Source: Sandarakinorhabdus limnophila DSM 17366
GTDB lineage: Bacteria; Pseudomonadota; Alphaproteobacteria; Sphingomonadales; Sphingomonadaceae
Reading direction: 5' to 3'
NCBI RefSeq assembly: GCF_000420765.1
Contig: NZ_ATVO01000007.1
Location: 62,001 to 126,000, forward strand
Length of the DNA: 64,000 nucleotides
Part shown: positions 44,087-53,826 of the stretch, piece by piece
Numbering within the stretch: the first letter of the stretch is position 1
Layout of the letters: every line of letters begins with the position of its first letter
Translations under genes and position numbers: made by a program
Notes under the pieces: model-generated
Seen by the model: the letters and a program-made list of their open reading frames with translations, nothing else
Databases searched by the model: none
Told to the model about the DNA's origin: nothing

Positions 44087-45496
44087 TCATGCGCTGTAAT
44101 ACATATCAAACTCAACCGGCGCCGGCGTCATTTCCCAGCGCATCACTTCTTCCATCTTCAATTCGATGTACGAATCGATCTGGTCGTCAGTGAACACACC
44201 GCCCTTGGTGAACACGGCGCGGCTCTTGTCCAGAGCAGCGAGCGCTTCCCGCAGCGAGGCGCACACGGTCGGCACCTTCTTCAGTTCGCGCGGCGGCAGG
44301 TCGTAAAGGTTCTTGTCCATGGCCGGGCCGGGGTGGATGCGGTTTTCGATGCCATCCAGACCGGCCATCAGGAGCGCGGTATAGGCCAGGTACGGGTTGG
44401 CCAGCGCATCCGGGAAGCGCACTTCGACGCGCTTGGACTTGGTGCCGGTGCCATAGGGGATGCGGCACGAAGCCGAACGGTTGCGGCTGGAGTAAGCCAG
44501 CAGCACCGGGGCTTCGAAGCCGGGCACCAAGCGCTTGTAGCTGTTGGTGCCGGGGTTGGTGAAGGCGTTGCAGGCCTTGGCGTGCTTGATGATACCGCCA
44601 ATGAAGAACAGCGCCATCTCGCTGAGGCCGGCGTATTGATCGCCAGCGAACAGCGGGGTCTTGCCGTTCCAGATCGAAAGGTGGGTATGCATGCCGCTGC
44701 CGTTGTCGTCCTTGATCGGCTTGGGCATGAAGGTCGCGGTCTTGCCATAGGCATGGGCTACCTGGTGCACGACGTACTTGTACACTTGCATGCGATCGGC
44801 CGTTTCGACCAACTTGCCGAACGTCAGGCCCAGTTCGTGCTGGGCGCTGGCCACTTCGTGGTGGTGCTTGTCGCAAGGCAGGCCCATTTCCAGCATGGTG
44901 GCAACCATTTCGGCGCGCAGATCAACGGCGCTGTCCACCGGGGCGCAGGGGAAATAACCACCCTTGGCGCGCGGACGGTGGGCCATGTTGCCCTGCTCAT
45001 ACTGGCGGCCGCTGTTGGTCGGCAGTTCGATATCGTCGAGGTGGAAGAAGCCTTCGTTGTAACCCAGTCCGAAACGCACATCGTCGAACACGAAGAACTC
45101 GGCTTCCGGGCCGACATAGACGGTATCGCCGATGCCACTGGCCTTCAGATAGGCTTCGCCGCGCTTGGCGGTGGAGCGCGGATCGCGGCCATAAAGCTGG
45201 CCGGTCGACGGTTCGACGATGTCGCAGACCAGGATCATCATCGGGGTGGCCGAGAAGGGATCGATATAGGTCGCATCCAGATCCGGCATCAGGATCATGT
45301 CGCTTTCGTTGATCGCCTTCCAGCCGGCAATCGAGGAACCGTCAAACATGAAACCGTCGTTGAGCATGTCTTCGTCGATGACGCCCGACACCATGGTCAA
45401 ATGCTGCCACTTGCCCTTGGGATCGGTGAAGCGCAGATCGACCCACTCGATCTCCTTCTCCTTGATCATCGCCAGAATGTCAGCAGCCGTGGTCAT
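44087..45496 (-). CDS. glnA: Glutamine synthetase type I
   Basis: Cytoplasmic dodecamer joining ammonium to glutamate. 469 residues. Signature segments: [35 protein letters not shown] (metal-binding Glu), [20 protein letters not shown] (ATP/glutamate loop), [20 protein letters not shown] and [19 protein letters not shown]. The adenylylation tyrosine lies in [15 protein letters not shown] near residue 398, so GlnE control is expected. GAGGGAAG precedes the ATG. Downstream of glnB by 49 bp, forming the usual glnBA operon. Confidence 0.97.
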   Translation of the reverse strand: MTTAADILAMIKEKEIEWVDLRFTDPKGKWQHLTMVSGVIDEDMLNDGFMFDGSSIAGWKAINESDMILMPDLDATYIDPFSATPMMILVCDIVEPSTGQLYGRDPRSTAKRGEAYLKASGIGDTVYVGPEAEFFVFDDVRFGLGYNEGFFHLDDIELPTNSGRQYEQGNMAHRPRAKGGYFPCAPVDSAVDLRAEMVATMLEMGLPCDKHHHEVASAQHELGLTFGKLVETADRMQVYKYVVHQVAHAYGKTATFMPKPIKDDNGSGMHTHLSIWNGKTPLFAGDQYAGLSEMALFFIGGIIKHAKACNAFTNPGTNSYKRLVPGFEAPVLLAYSSRNRSASCRIPYGTGTKSKRVEVRFPDALANPYLAYTALLMAGLDGIENRIHPGPAMDKNLYDLPPRELKKVPTVCASLREALAALDKSRAVFTKGGVFTDDQIDSYIELKMEEVMRWEMTPAPVEFDMYYSA

Positions 45497-45545
45497 TGGG
45501 TCTTCCCTCGTTGTTTTTTGGGTGTTGTCGAATCAGCCGGTAAAC

Positions 45546-45911
<366 letters not shown>

Positions 45912-46022
45912 TCAACGCACACCCGTGGCGATAACCACGAGCCGGACGGCAACTCAATGCGCTTTTTGAAAATGCCGCGCTACCGGTATTTCCCTCATAT
46001 GCCGCCGATTTTTGCACCGGAA

Positions 46023-46793
46023 TCAGACGGTGGTGGCATAGCCGCCATCAACGGTCACAACACTGCCGCACAGGAAATCGCTGGCCCGGCTAGACAGGAA
46101 CAGCGCCACCCCGGCCATGTCGTCGGGGGTGCCCCAGCGTTGCATCGGCGTGGCGGCGCGGAACGCCTCGCGGAACTCCTCGGCGATGGCGGCGGTCATC
46201 TTCGATGGGAAGAACCCCGGCGCGATGGCGTTCACGCTGATATGCCGTTTGGCGAGGAACTTGGCCATCATCCGCGTCATGTGCAGTACGCCGGCCTTTG
46301 ACGCGGCATAGCTGTAGGTTTCCAGATCAGAGACATGCTGGCCATCGATCGAGCCGATGTTGATCACCTTGGCCAGATTGCCAGGGCCGGCGGCAGCCTC
46401 CAGCAGCGGCGCCAGTTTCTGGGTGAGGAAGAAGACGGATTTCACGTTGATGTCCATCACCTTGTCCCAGCCGGCTTCCGGGAATTCGTCGAAACCGGCC
46501 CCCCACGAGGCGCCGGCATTGTTGAACAAAACATCGACCTTGGGCGTGACAGCGGCGACGGCGGCGGCAAACCGCTCGATCTCCGCCATCTGGCTGAGAT
46601 CCGCCGGGATGGCGGTGCAGGCCGGGCCAAGCTGGGCGGCGAGCCCTTCGCAGTCGCTGATCTTGCGGCTGGTGATGATGACCCTGGCGCCGTTCTCGAT
46701 CAGCGCGCGGGCGATCATCTCGCCAATGCCGCGGCTGCCGCCGGTGACGACGGCGGTCTTGCCGGCGACGCTGAACAGGGATTCGATCTTCAT
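46023..46793 (-). CDS. Short-chain dehydrogenase/reductase (SDR)
   Basis: 256 residues, classical SDR: cofactor loop TGGSRGIGEMIARAL, NNAG in VLFNNAGASWG, catalytic Ser in VINIGSIDG, Tyr-x3-Lys in YSYAASKAGVLHMT, and C-terminal LCGSVVTVDGGYATTV. The basic residues after the glycine loop (SRK) favour NADP. It resembles RhlG-like or 3-oxoacyl reductase branches; the substrate is unknown. Its ATG overlaps the stop of the upstream MFS gene (ATGA), so the two probably act on the same compound. Confidence 0.88.
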   Translation of the reverse strand: MKIESLFSVAGKTAVVTGGSRGIGEMIARALIENGARVIITSRKISDCEGLAAQLGPACTAIPADLSQMAEIERFAAAVAAVTPKVDVLFNNAGASWGAGFDEFPEAGWDKVMDINVKSVFFLTQKLAPLLEAAAGPGNLAKVINIGSIDGQHVSDLETYSYAASKAGVLHMTRMMAKFLAKRHISVNAIAPGFFPSKMTAAIAEEFREAFRAATPMQRWGTPDDMAGVALFLSSRASDFLCGSVVTVDGGYATTV

Positions 46794-48427
46794 GTGGCAG
46801 AGGCTCCGATGATTTCGCCGGCGGCGCGGGCGCGATCAAGCCGCGTGGCTTCGGCCTTGGGCAGCAGGCGGTAGACGAAATAGAGGCAGATGATGGTAAA
46901 GGGGGCCATCAACAGCAATGCCAGCACGCCGGTGCCAAGGCTGCCGCTGACCTTCGACACAAAGCCGGTGAACCACGGCCCCAGGCCCAACCCGAACAGC
47001 GTGGTGCCGATGAAGAAGGTGGCGGTCGCCGCACCGCGCATGCGTGGCATCACCAGATCCTGCGTCGTGGCAGCTGCCACACCGACGTACATGGAACCAA
47101 AAACGGTGGTGGGCGCAAAGCACAGGAAAAAGATCGCCAAATCGCTGGTCGTATACTGCATCCAGATGAAGGGCGCCGGCACCAGCGTGGCCAGCGCACC
47201 CACCATGATGCGCCCGGAAGGATGGCGCTTCTTGGCCCAATCGCCCAGCACGCCGCCAAGGATGGTGCCGACAAAGCCGCCTAGCGCGCCGCCGCCGCCC
47301 AAGATGAAGGCCACCGATTCCTTGGTGGCATACCAGGGGATGGGTTCGCCGCTGGCCAGCATCGGTTCGGCAAAGGTGCGCAGGGCATAAGGCGCTGCCC
47401 AGAAGCCGACCGAATAGCCGACGAAACTGATCGAACCGAAGCCCAGGATAGTGAGCACGAAGGCCGGCGTGCCCCAGATCATCTCATAGGTTGGCTTGTC
47501 GCGGCGCTTGATCGATTGCGCCCAGCTGAGCACGGCATAAAGGCCAGTGCCAACGGCAAGGAACTGCGGGATCTCGCCCGTGAAATGCACCAGCGTCGCC
47601 ACCAGTCCGGCAACCAGGGCCAGCACGGCGACATTTTCCATCAGCGCACGGCGACCGAGCAGCGCCATGTTGATGAGGGTGAGCGGCGGGATGACGCTGG
47701 CCAGATCGGCGAGGAAATTGCGGATGATCGTCTTGCCCGGCATCGGCACAGGTGGCGGCAGGCCATCGGCGCGGCCGCGGATCGGTTCGATGAGAGTCGC
47801 CACCCACAAGGCCAGCAACAGCCCGGGGATGCCCACAGCCATGAACGCCGCCTGCCAGCCGACCAAACCCAGCGGACCACCACCGGGATAGGCCGTGTTC
47901 CAGCCCTTCACCACCACCGCGCCGATCAGCAGCGAAACGCCGCCGCCCAGATACAGGCCGGCGGCATAAATGGAGATGGCGGTGGCGCGGCGGGCCTTGG
48001 GGAACCAATCGGAAATCATCGAATAGGCCGACGGGCCGGCCGCAGCTTCACCAACACCAACGCCAATGCGGGCGAGCGAAAGCTGGCTGAAGCTGCCGGC
48101 GAGGCCTGACATCGCCGTCATCCCCGACCACAGTGTGAGGCCCAGCGCCAGCAGCCGTGTGCGCACCCAGTTATCCGCCAGCCGGCCAATCGGCACCCCG
48201 AACAACGCGTAAAACACCGCAAAGGCCGTGCCATAGAGGAAGCCTAACTGTGCATCGGTGAGATCGAGGTCGCGCTTGATGTCTTCAGCAAGGATCGACA
48301 GGATCTGCCGATCGATGAAGTTCATCACATACACCAGGACGAGCAGCGCCAACACATACCAGGCATAAGGACCGCCGACCGGTGGAACCGGCTTTCCGGT
48401 CTCAGCATCGTTGTCGTGTTCGGCCAT
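46790..48427 (-). CDS. Major facilitator superfamily transporter (spinster-like)
   Basis: 545 residues, about twelve membrane helices. The N-terminal half has YVMNFIDRQILSILAEDIKR, FLYGTAFAVFYALFGVPIGR (motif A-type loop LADNWVRTRLL) and GVGVGEAAAGPSAYSMISDW (motif C region), the pattern of spinster-type MFS proteins common in sphingomonads. A long cytoplasmic loop follows TM6. Translationally coupled to the SDR gene. Substrate unknown, plausibly a lipid-like or aromatic metabolite. Confidence 0.88.
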   Translation of the reverse strand: MAEHDNDAETGKPVPPVGGPYAWYVLALLVLVYVMNFIDRQILSILAEDIKRDLDLTDAQLGFLYGTAFAVFYALFGVPIGRLADNWVRTRLLALGLTLWSGMTAMSGLAGSFSQLSLARIGVGVGEAAAGPSAYSMISDWFPKARRATAISIYAAGLYLGGGVSLLIGAVVVKGWNTAYPGGGPLGLVGWQAAFMAVGIPGLLLALWVATLIEPIRGRADGLPPPVPMPGKTIIRNFLADLASVIPPLTLINMALLGRRALMENVAVLALVAGLVATLVHFTGEIPQFLAVGTGLYAVLSWAQSIKRRDKPTYEMIWGTPAFVLTILGFGSISFVGYSVGFWAAPYALRTFAEPMLASGEPIPWYATKESVAFILGGGGALGGFVGTILGGVLGDWAKKRHPSGRIMVGALATLVPAPFIWMQYTTSDLAIFFLCFAPTTVFGSMYVGVAAATTQDLVMPRMRGAATATFFIGTTLFGLGLGPWFTGFVSKVSGSLGTGVLALLLMAPFTIICLYFVYRLLPKAEATRLDRARAAGEIIGASAT

Positions 48428-48488
48428 GCGCTGTGCTCACCCCAAGGCTGCCGGGGCGTCTGCGACCCCAATTCAGCGCAAAGGCTTA

Positions 48489-49196
48489 TCAGCCGTCCCG
48501 GCGGCTGTCACCCATCACATCGGCAAAGGAAAGCTGGCCATCGAACAGGGCGCGCACCACCAGTTCGGTGCGGGTGGCAACGCCATAGCGCGTCTTGGCG
48601 GCCTCAAGATATTTGTGGACCGTGCCGCCCGACAGGCCGAGCAACTGGCCCGCCACCCAGTTGGACTTGCCACGCGCGGCCAACACCAGGCAATCGAGCT
48701 GGCGTTGCGTCAGTTTCGGGCCTTCGGGCGGATCATTGCCTTCCAGTTGCAGCGAGTCCGACGGCAGTTCGCGGCCTTGGGCCATCACGAAGCTGACGAG
48801 GCCCGAGGCCTGGCCGGGTACATGGATCGGCACGGTGTAGCCCTCTGCCAGCCCGGCGGCGCGCGCCTAGGTCATGTAGGCCTTGTGACGGCTGGACAGC
48901 GGCATGATGCTATCAAGCCGGCTCCAGGCAAAGGGAGTGACGCTGCGTTCACAGGCCAACAGCACCGGATCATCGGCGACGCGGCCGCTGGGCACCAGAT
49001 TGTCGACCCAGTGATCAGGAAAATCGGTGAGCCGCACCGGTCCAAGCCGGTCGGGCGCGTTGATTCGTTGCGCCAGCGCGAAATGATCGAACTGAAAGGC
49101 GCGCGTGGCATCCTTCAGCACCAGACCGATGTCGGTCAGGCTGGGCGCGGTGCGCACGGCGCGCACAAACGTCTGGACATCCTGGAAACTGCTCAC
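48489..49196 (-). pseudogene. LuxR-family regulator interrupted by an in-frame TAG
   Basis: The frame from ATG 49196 encodes an autoinducer-binding-type domain (DVQTFVRAVRTAPSLTDIGL, RLTDFPDHWVDNLVP, FAWSRLDSIM) and reaches a TAG at 48869-48867. Without any shift the same frame continues ARAAGLAEGYTVPIHVPGQA, as in TraR/LuxR proteins, and into the GerE helix-turn-helix (KLTQRQLDCLVLAARGKSNW, LGLSGGTVHKYLEAAKTRYG) to the stop at 48489. Reading TAG as one residue gives a full 235-residue protein. A CAG-to-TAG change is the simplest explanation. No luxI gene is near. A downstream restart could in principle make a DNA-binding-only protein. Confidence 0.85.
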
Positions 49197-49336
49197 ACAC
49201 GCCCCCGTGCACCATCATGCGACGCCCTGCCCGCGCGCGATTGCCTTGCCCCGCTCTTCAGCCGGGCCTATCTCGGGTGCCCCACCACCTCCAGATCACT
49301 ATAGAATCAACACAAGACTTAGACAACGAGGTATAT

Positions 49337-49873
49337 ATGACGCATGATATCGCTATCATTGCTGGCGGCTGTTTCTGGTGCACTGAAGCAGTTTTCAATG
49401 AACTGAAGGGCATCGAAGCGGTTGAATCCGGCTATATCGGCGGCCACAAGGACATGCCCAACTATGAACAGGTGTGCAGCGGCACCACCGGCCATGCCGA
49501 AGCCGTGCGCATTGTTTATGATGCGGACATCATCAGCTATGCCGAACTGCTCGACATCTTCTTCCACACCCATGATCCGACCACGCTGAACCGGCAGGGC
49601 GGCGATACCGGCACCCAGTATCGTTCGGCGATCTTCCCGCAGAACGGTGTGCAGGCCGGCGAAGCCGAAGCTGCCATCGCCCGTAACCAAGCAAGCTGGG
49701 ACAATCCGATCGTGACGACGGTCGAGCCGAACGCGCCGTGGTGGCCGGCTGAAGCCTATCACCAGCGCTATTTCGAGAACAATGGCACCAAGAACGGCTA
49801 TTGCGTTGCGGTGGTCGGCCCGAAACTGGCCAAGTTCCGCAAGGGTTATGCAGCCCGGCTGAAGGGCCGGTAA
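49337..49873 (+). CDS. msrA: Peptide-methionine (S)-S-oxide reductase
   Basis: Repairs oxidised methionine in proteins. 178 residues from ATG 49337 (MTHDIAIIAGGCFWCTEAVF); the catalytic Cys12 is in GGCFWC. Also GYIGGHKDMPNYEQVCSGTT, FFHTHDPTTLNRQGGDTGTQ, YRSAIFP and AYHQRYFENNG, all family landmarks. ACGAGGT precedes the ATG, and the longer upstream frame has no family similarity. The sequence just upstream (49300-49336) is AT-rich and likely holds the promoter. Convergent with glmS, one base between stops. Confidence 0.95.
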   Translation: MTHDIAIIAGGCFWCTEAVFNELKGIEAVESGYIGGHKDMPNYEQVCSGTTGHAEAVRIVYDADIISYAELLDIFFHTHDPTTLNRQGGDTGTQYRSAIFPQNGVQAGEAEAAIARNQASWDNPIVTTVEPNAPWWPAEAYHQRYFENNGTKNGYCVAVVGPKLAKFRKGYAARLKGR

Positions 49874-49874
49874 C

Positions 49875-51698
49875 TCACTCCACGGTCACCGACTTGGCTA
49901 GGTTGCGCGGTTGATCCACATCCGTGCCCTTGGCCAAGGCGACGTGATAGGCCAGCAACTGCACCGGAATGGCGGTGACCAGAGGGCTGATGAACGGATC
50001 GACGGCCGGCAGCGTCACCGCAGTCATCGTGCCTTGACCGTGGGTCGCCACGCCTTCTGCATCAGACAGCAGCACCACCTGACCGCCGCGCGCCATCACT
50101 TCCTGCATGTTGGAGACGGTCTTTTCAAAGCGCGGACCGCTGGGTGCAATGACGATCACCGGCACATGTTCATCGATCAGCGCGATCGGGCCGTGCTTCA
50201 ACTCGCCGGCGGCATAACCCTCGGCGTGGATGTAGCTGATTTCCTTTAGCTTCAGCGCGCCTTCCAGCGCCATCGGATAATCCGGACCACGGCCGATATA
50301 GAGAATGTCGCGTGCCTTGGCCAAGGTGGGGGCCAGCGCCGCAATCGCGTCCTCGCACTTCAGCGCATTGTTCATCGCCGCCGGCACTTCGGTGAGCAGA
50401 TGGACGAGGCGGGCTTCTTCGGCCGCATCGACGCGGCCCTTGGCCTTGCCCAGCGCGATGGCGAAGGCGGCCAAAACGGCAAGCTGGCAGGTGAAGGCCT
50501 TGGTAGACGCAACGCCGACTTCCGGGCCGGCGTGGGTGGGCAGCAGCAACTGCGTCTCGCGCGCCATCGTGGAGGTGGCGACATTGACGACCGCCGCCAC
50601 CATCTGGCCGCCAGCCAGCGCATGGCGCAGCGCGGCCAGCGTGTCGGCGGTTTCGCCCGACTGGCTAATGAACAGGCACAGGCCCCCGTCTTCATAGACC
50701 GGGTCGCGGTAGCGATATTCCGAGGCGTTCTCGATGCTGACCGGAACCCGGGCCAGTTGTTCCAGCCAGTAACTGGCGACATGGCCGGCCAGCAGTGCCG
50801 TGCCGCATGCCACGATCTGGACGCGCTTCACATTGGCGAGATCGAATGGCAGGCCGGGCAGGGCGATGGTTTCCGCCAGTGGGTCGAGATAGGCGCCCAA
50901 TGTTTGCGCCACCACGATCGGCTGTTCATGGATTTCCTTTTCCATGTAATGGCGGTGGTTGCCCTTCTCGATCACCGCGGCGCTGGCCGACGAGGTGATG
51001 AAGGCGCGGTCCACCGGCTGGTCATCGGCGTCGAACATGGCGACGCTGTCGGCCGTCAGCCGCACCCAGTCGCCTTCTTCCAGATAGGCGATGCGGTTGG
51101 TGAAGGGGGCCAGGCCGAGCGCGTCGGAGCCCAGGAACATCTCACCGTCGCCGCGGCCGACCACCAGCGGCGAGCCACGCCGGGCGCCGTAGATGACGCC
51201 GGGGTGGTTGCGGAACAATATGGCAAAGCTGAAGGCACCGTGCAGCCGCTTGAGCGTTGCCGCCACCGCCGCATCCGGCGTGGCACCGCCGGCCAGCTCC
51301 AGCTCCAGCAGGTGGGCGACGACTTCGGTATCGGTGTCGCTGCTCAAAGTGCGCCCGGCGGCTAGCACTTCGGCGCGCAGCGGCTTGAAATTCTCGATGA
51401 TGCCGTTGTGGACCAGGCAGACATTTTCGGTGGCATGCGGGTGGGCATTGTCGCGGGTTGGTGCGCCGTGGGTGGCCCAGCGGGTGTGGGCGATGCCGAT
51501 GCTGGCGGGCAGGGGATCAAGCACAAGTTCGCGGGCCAGGTTGGCCAGTTTGCCCGGCGCGCGCCGCCGGTCCATCACGCCGTCGTGGATGGTGGCAATC
51601 CCGGCGCTGTCATAGCCGCGATACTCAAGCCGCCTGAGGCCATCGACAAGTCGATCCGCCACCGGCTCACCCGAAACAATGCCGATGATGCCGCACAT
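49875..51698 (-). CDS. glmS: Glucosamine-6-phosphate synthase (isomerising glutamine-fructose-6-phosphate transaminase)
   Basis: First step of UDP-GlcNAc synthesis in the cytoplasm. 607 residues. The N-terminal nucleophile Cys2 is in MCGIIGIVSG. Glutaminase landmarks are YRGYDSAGIA, TRWATHGAPTRDNAHPH and VCLVHNGIIEN. Two SIS domains follow (LFISQSGETADTLAALRHAL; DILYIGRGPDYPMALEGALK, LKEISYIHAEGYAAGELKHG) and the C-terminus is DVDQPRNLAKSVTVE. Two bases downstream of the glmU stop, so an operon glmU-glmS. No glmS ribozyme is expected or seen. Confidence 0.97.
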   Translation of the reverse strand: MCGIIGIVSGEPVADRLVDGLRRLEYRGYDSAGIATIHDGVMDRRRAPGKLANLARELVLDPLPASIGIAHTRWATHGAPTRDNAHPHATENVCLVHNGIIENFKPLRAEVLAAGRTLSSDTDTEVVAHLLELELAGGATPDAAVAATLKRLHGAFSFAILFRNHPGVIYGARRGSPLVVGRGDGEMFLGSDALGLAPFTNRIAYLEEGDWVRLTADSVAMFDADDQPVDRAFITSSASAAVIEKGNHRHYMEKEIHEQPIVVAQTLGAYLDPLAETIALPGLPFDLANVKRVQIVACGTALLAGHVASYWLEQLARVPVSIENASEYRYRDPVYEDGGLCLFISQSGETADTLAALRHALAGGQMVAAVVNVATSTMARETQLLLPTHAGPEVGVASTKAFTCQLAVLAAFAIALGKAKGRVDAAEEARLVHLLTEVPAAMNNALKCEDAIAALAPTLAKARDILYIGRGPDYPMALEGALKLKEISYIHAEGYAAGELKHGPIALIDEHVPVIVIAPSGPRFEKTVSNMQEVMARGGQVVLLSDAEGVATHGQGTMTAVTLPAVDPFISPLVTAIPVQLLAYHVALAKGTDVDQPRNLAKSVTVE

Positions 51699-51700
51699 GG

Positions 51701-53041
51701 TTACTTGCCCTTTTTCGCCGACTGGAGCGTGCGGAACCGCGCCGCCCAGCCGGTCTTTTCGCTCTGTTCGGGGCGCACCAGCGCCAGCGCATCGCCGCTC
51801 ACGTTGCGTGTGACGGTGCTGCCGGCAGCGACAATAGCGCCATCGCCGATCGTCACCGGCGCCACCAGCGCACTGTTCGATCCGATGAAGGCGCCGGCGC
51901 CGATCACCGTCTGATATTTGAAGAAGCCATCATAATTGCAGGTGATGGTGCCGGCGCCGATATTGGCCTTGGCCCCCACGGTCACATCGCCGAGATAGGT
52001 GAGGTGATTGGCCTTGGCGCCGTCGCCCAGCACGGCCTTTTTGGTTTCGACGAAATTGCCGATCTTGGCGCCCTTGCCAAGAACCGTGCCGGGCCGCAGG
52101 CGGGCGAACGGGCCGATTTCACAGCCCTCGCCGATGGCCGCGCCTTCGATATGGCTGTGGGCGCGGATGCGGGCGCCAGTGGCTATCTTCACGCCCGGGC
52201 CGAACACCACGAAGGGCTCGATCTCCACATCGGCGGCAATCTCGGTATCGGCGCACAGGAAAACGGTTTCGGGCGCCTGCATGGAAACGCCGGCAGCCAT
52301 CAGTTCGGCGCGGCGGCGGTTCTGGAAAATCGCTTCCAGCCCGGCCAATTCGGCGCGGCTGTTGGCCCCGGCGACTTCATCGGCGGCGGTCTCGATCACC
52401 ACGCAGGCGCGGCCATCGCCCAACGCCAGGCCCACCACGTCGGGCAGATAATATTCGCCCGCGGCATTGTTGTTGGTGACGCGGGCGAGCAGCGGGAACA
52501 GATCGGCGGCACGCACTGCCATCAGGCCTGAATTGCACAAGGTCTCGGCGCGTTCGGCAAGCGTCGCGTCCTTGTATTCGACCATTTTCCGGATCGCACC
52601 AGCTTCCGCGATCACGCGGCCATAGGCACCCGGTTCGGCCGGGCGAAAGCCCAGCACCGCCACCGCCACGTCTTCGGTGAGGGCATCCAGCAAGCGCTGC
52701 ATGGTCGCCGCCGGCACCAGTGGCGCGTCACCATAGAGCACCAGTATCTTGCCGTCGAAACCAGCCAGTGCGTCGCGCGCCTGCAAAACGGCATGGCCGG
52801 TGCCATGCTGCGGCTGCTGCACGACCACATCTGCCTTGCCGACGACTTCGGCTTCAACCTGTTCTTTCAACGCGCCGACCACGACCACCGTGCGGGCCGG
52901 ATTGAGTATTGCCAGGCTGTCGGTCAGGTGGCGCAGCATCGGCTTGCCGGCGATGGTGTGCAACACCTTGTGGCGAGCCGATTTCATGCGCGTGCCCATG
53001 CCGGCGGCAAGAATGATGGCGGCAAAGGGGGCAGTGGACAT
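51701..53041 (-). CDS. glmU: Bifunctional N-acetylglucosamine-1-phosphate uridyltransferase / glucosamine-1-phosphate acetyltransferase
   Basis: Last two steps of UDP-GlcNAc synthesis. 446 residues from ATG 53041. Pyrophosphorylase domain: AIILAAGMGTRMKSARHKVL, QQPQHGTGHAVLQA, VLYGDAPLV. The linker is followed by a left-handed beta-helix with hexapeptide repeats (AIGEGCEIGPFARLRPGTVL, GKGAKIGNFVETKKAVLGDG), ending in NIGAGTITCNYDGFFKYQTV. A longer frame upstream overlaps the divergent gph gene and is not credible. Confidence 0.96.
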   Translation of the reverse strand: MSTAPFAAIILAAGMGTRMKSARHKVLHTIAGKPMLRHLTDSLAILNPARTVVVVGALKEQVEAEVVGKADVVVQQPQHGTGHAVLQARDALAGFDGKILVLYGDAPLVPAATMQRLLDALTEDVAVAVLGFRPAEPGAYGRVIAEAGAIRKMVEYKDATLAERAETLCNSGLMAVRAADLFPLLARVTNNNAAGEYYLPDVVGLALGDGRACVVIETAADEVAGANSRAELAGLEAIFQNRRRAELMAAGVSMQAPETVFLCADTEIAADVEIEPFVVFGPGVKIATGARIRAHSHIEGAAIGEGCEIGPFARLRPGTVLGKGAKIGNFVETKKAVLGDGAKANHLTYLGDVTVGAKANIGAGTITCNYDGFFKYQTVIGAGAFIGSNSALVAPVTIGDGAIVAAGSTVTRNVSGDALALVRPEQSEKTGWAARFRTLQSAKKGK

Positions 53042-53145
53042 CACATCAGCAGCCCTGCCATAACGGCTGGGGGTTGAAAAGTGCCGCCACCCGGCGCAAC
53101 GCCTGTCGCAGTGCTGAAACAATAGAAGTGCATGATTTCCAGTCC

Positions 53146-53826
53146 GTGACTTTGCCCCGATCCATATTGTTCGACCTCGACGGCACGCTCGTCGATACCG
53201 CCCCCGATCTCGCCGGCGCGATGAACCATGTGCTGGCCGCGCATGGCCGCCCGCCCTTGCCGGTGGACAATGTGCGCCACCTTGTGGGCCACGGCGCGCG
53301 GGCGCTGGTGACGCGCGGTCTGGCGGCCACCGGCGATCCGGCGCTGCATCTGGTCGAACCGTCGATGCCGCTTTTCCTGCAACATTACGCGGCCAACATC
53401 GCCAATGATTCACGTGCCTTCGATGGCGTGGAAACGGCGCTGGATGCGCTGACAGAGGCTGGCTGCCTGCTTTCAATCTGCACCAACAAGCCCACCCATC
53501 TCGCGCAGGCGCTGGTCGAAGCGCTCGGCTGGCAGGGGCGGTTTGCTGCCGTGATCGGGGCCACCAGTGTCGAACGGCCCAAGCCCGATGCCGGCCATGT
53601 CTTTGCGACGCTGGCAGCGGCGGGCGGCGCGGTGGATGATGCAGCGTTCGTGGGCGATTCCGCCACCGATGTGGGTGCGGCGCGCAATGCCGGCCTGGCA
53701 ATCGTGCTGGTCAGTTTCGGCTACACCGATCGGCCGGCGCATGAACTGGGCGGCGACGCTGTGATCGATCATTATGATGCGTTGCTGCCAGCGCTGAGGG
53801 GCCTTGGCCGGGGATTGGCACGGTGA
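53146..53826 (+). CDS. gph: Phosphoglycolate phosphatase-type HAD hydrolase
   Basis: 226 residues. Motif I is SILFDLDGTLVDTAPDLAGA, motif II SICTNK, the motif III Lys is in RPKPDAGHVF, and motif IV is AFVGDSATDVGAARNAG. The small helical cap is typical of Gph. Start uncertain: GTG 53146 (MTLPRSILFDLDG) is closest to family starts, GTG 53128 adds six residues, and no ATG is in frame. Its stop overlaps the phoR GTG by four bases, placing it as first gene of the phosphate-regulon transcript. Divergent from glmU. Confidence 0.82.
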   Translation: MTLPRSILFDLDGTLVDTAPDLAGAMNHVLAAHGRPPLPVDNVRHLVGHGARALVTRGLAATGDPALHLVEPSMPLFLQHYAANIANDSRAFDGVETALDALTEAGCLLSICTNKPTHLAQALVEALGWQGRFAAVIGATSVERPKPDAGHVFATLAAAGGAVDDAAFVGDSATDVGAARNAGLAIVLVSFGYTDRPAHELGGDAVIDHYDALLPALRGLGRGLAR

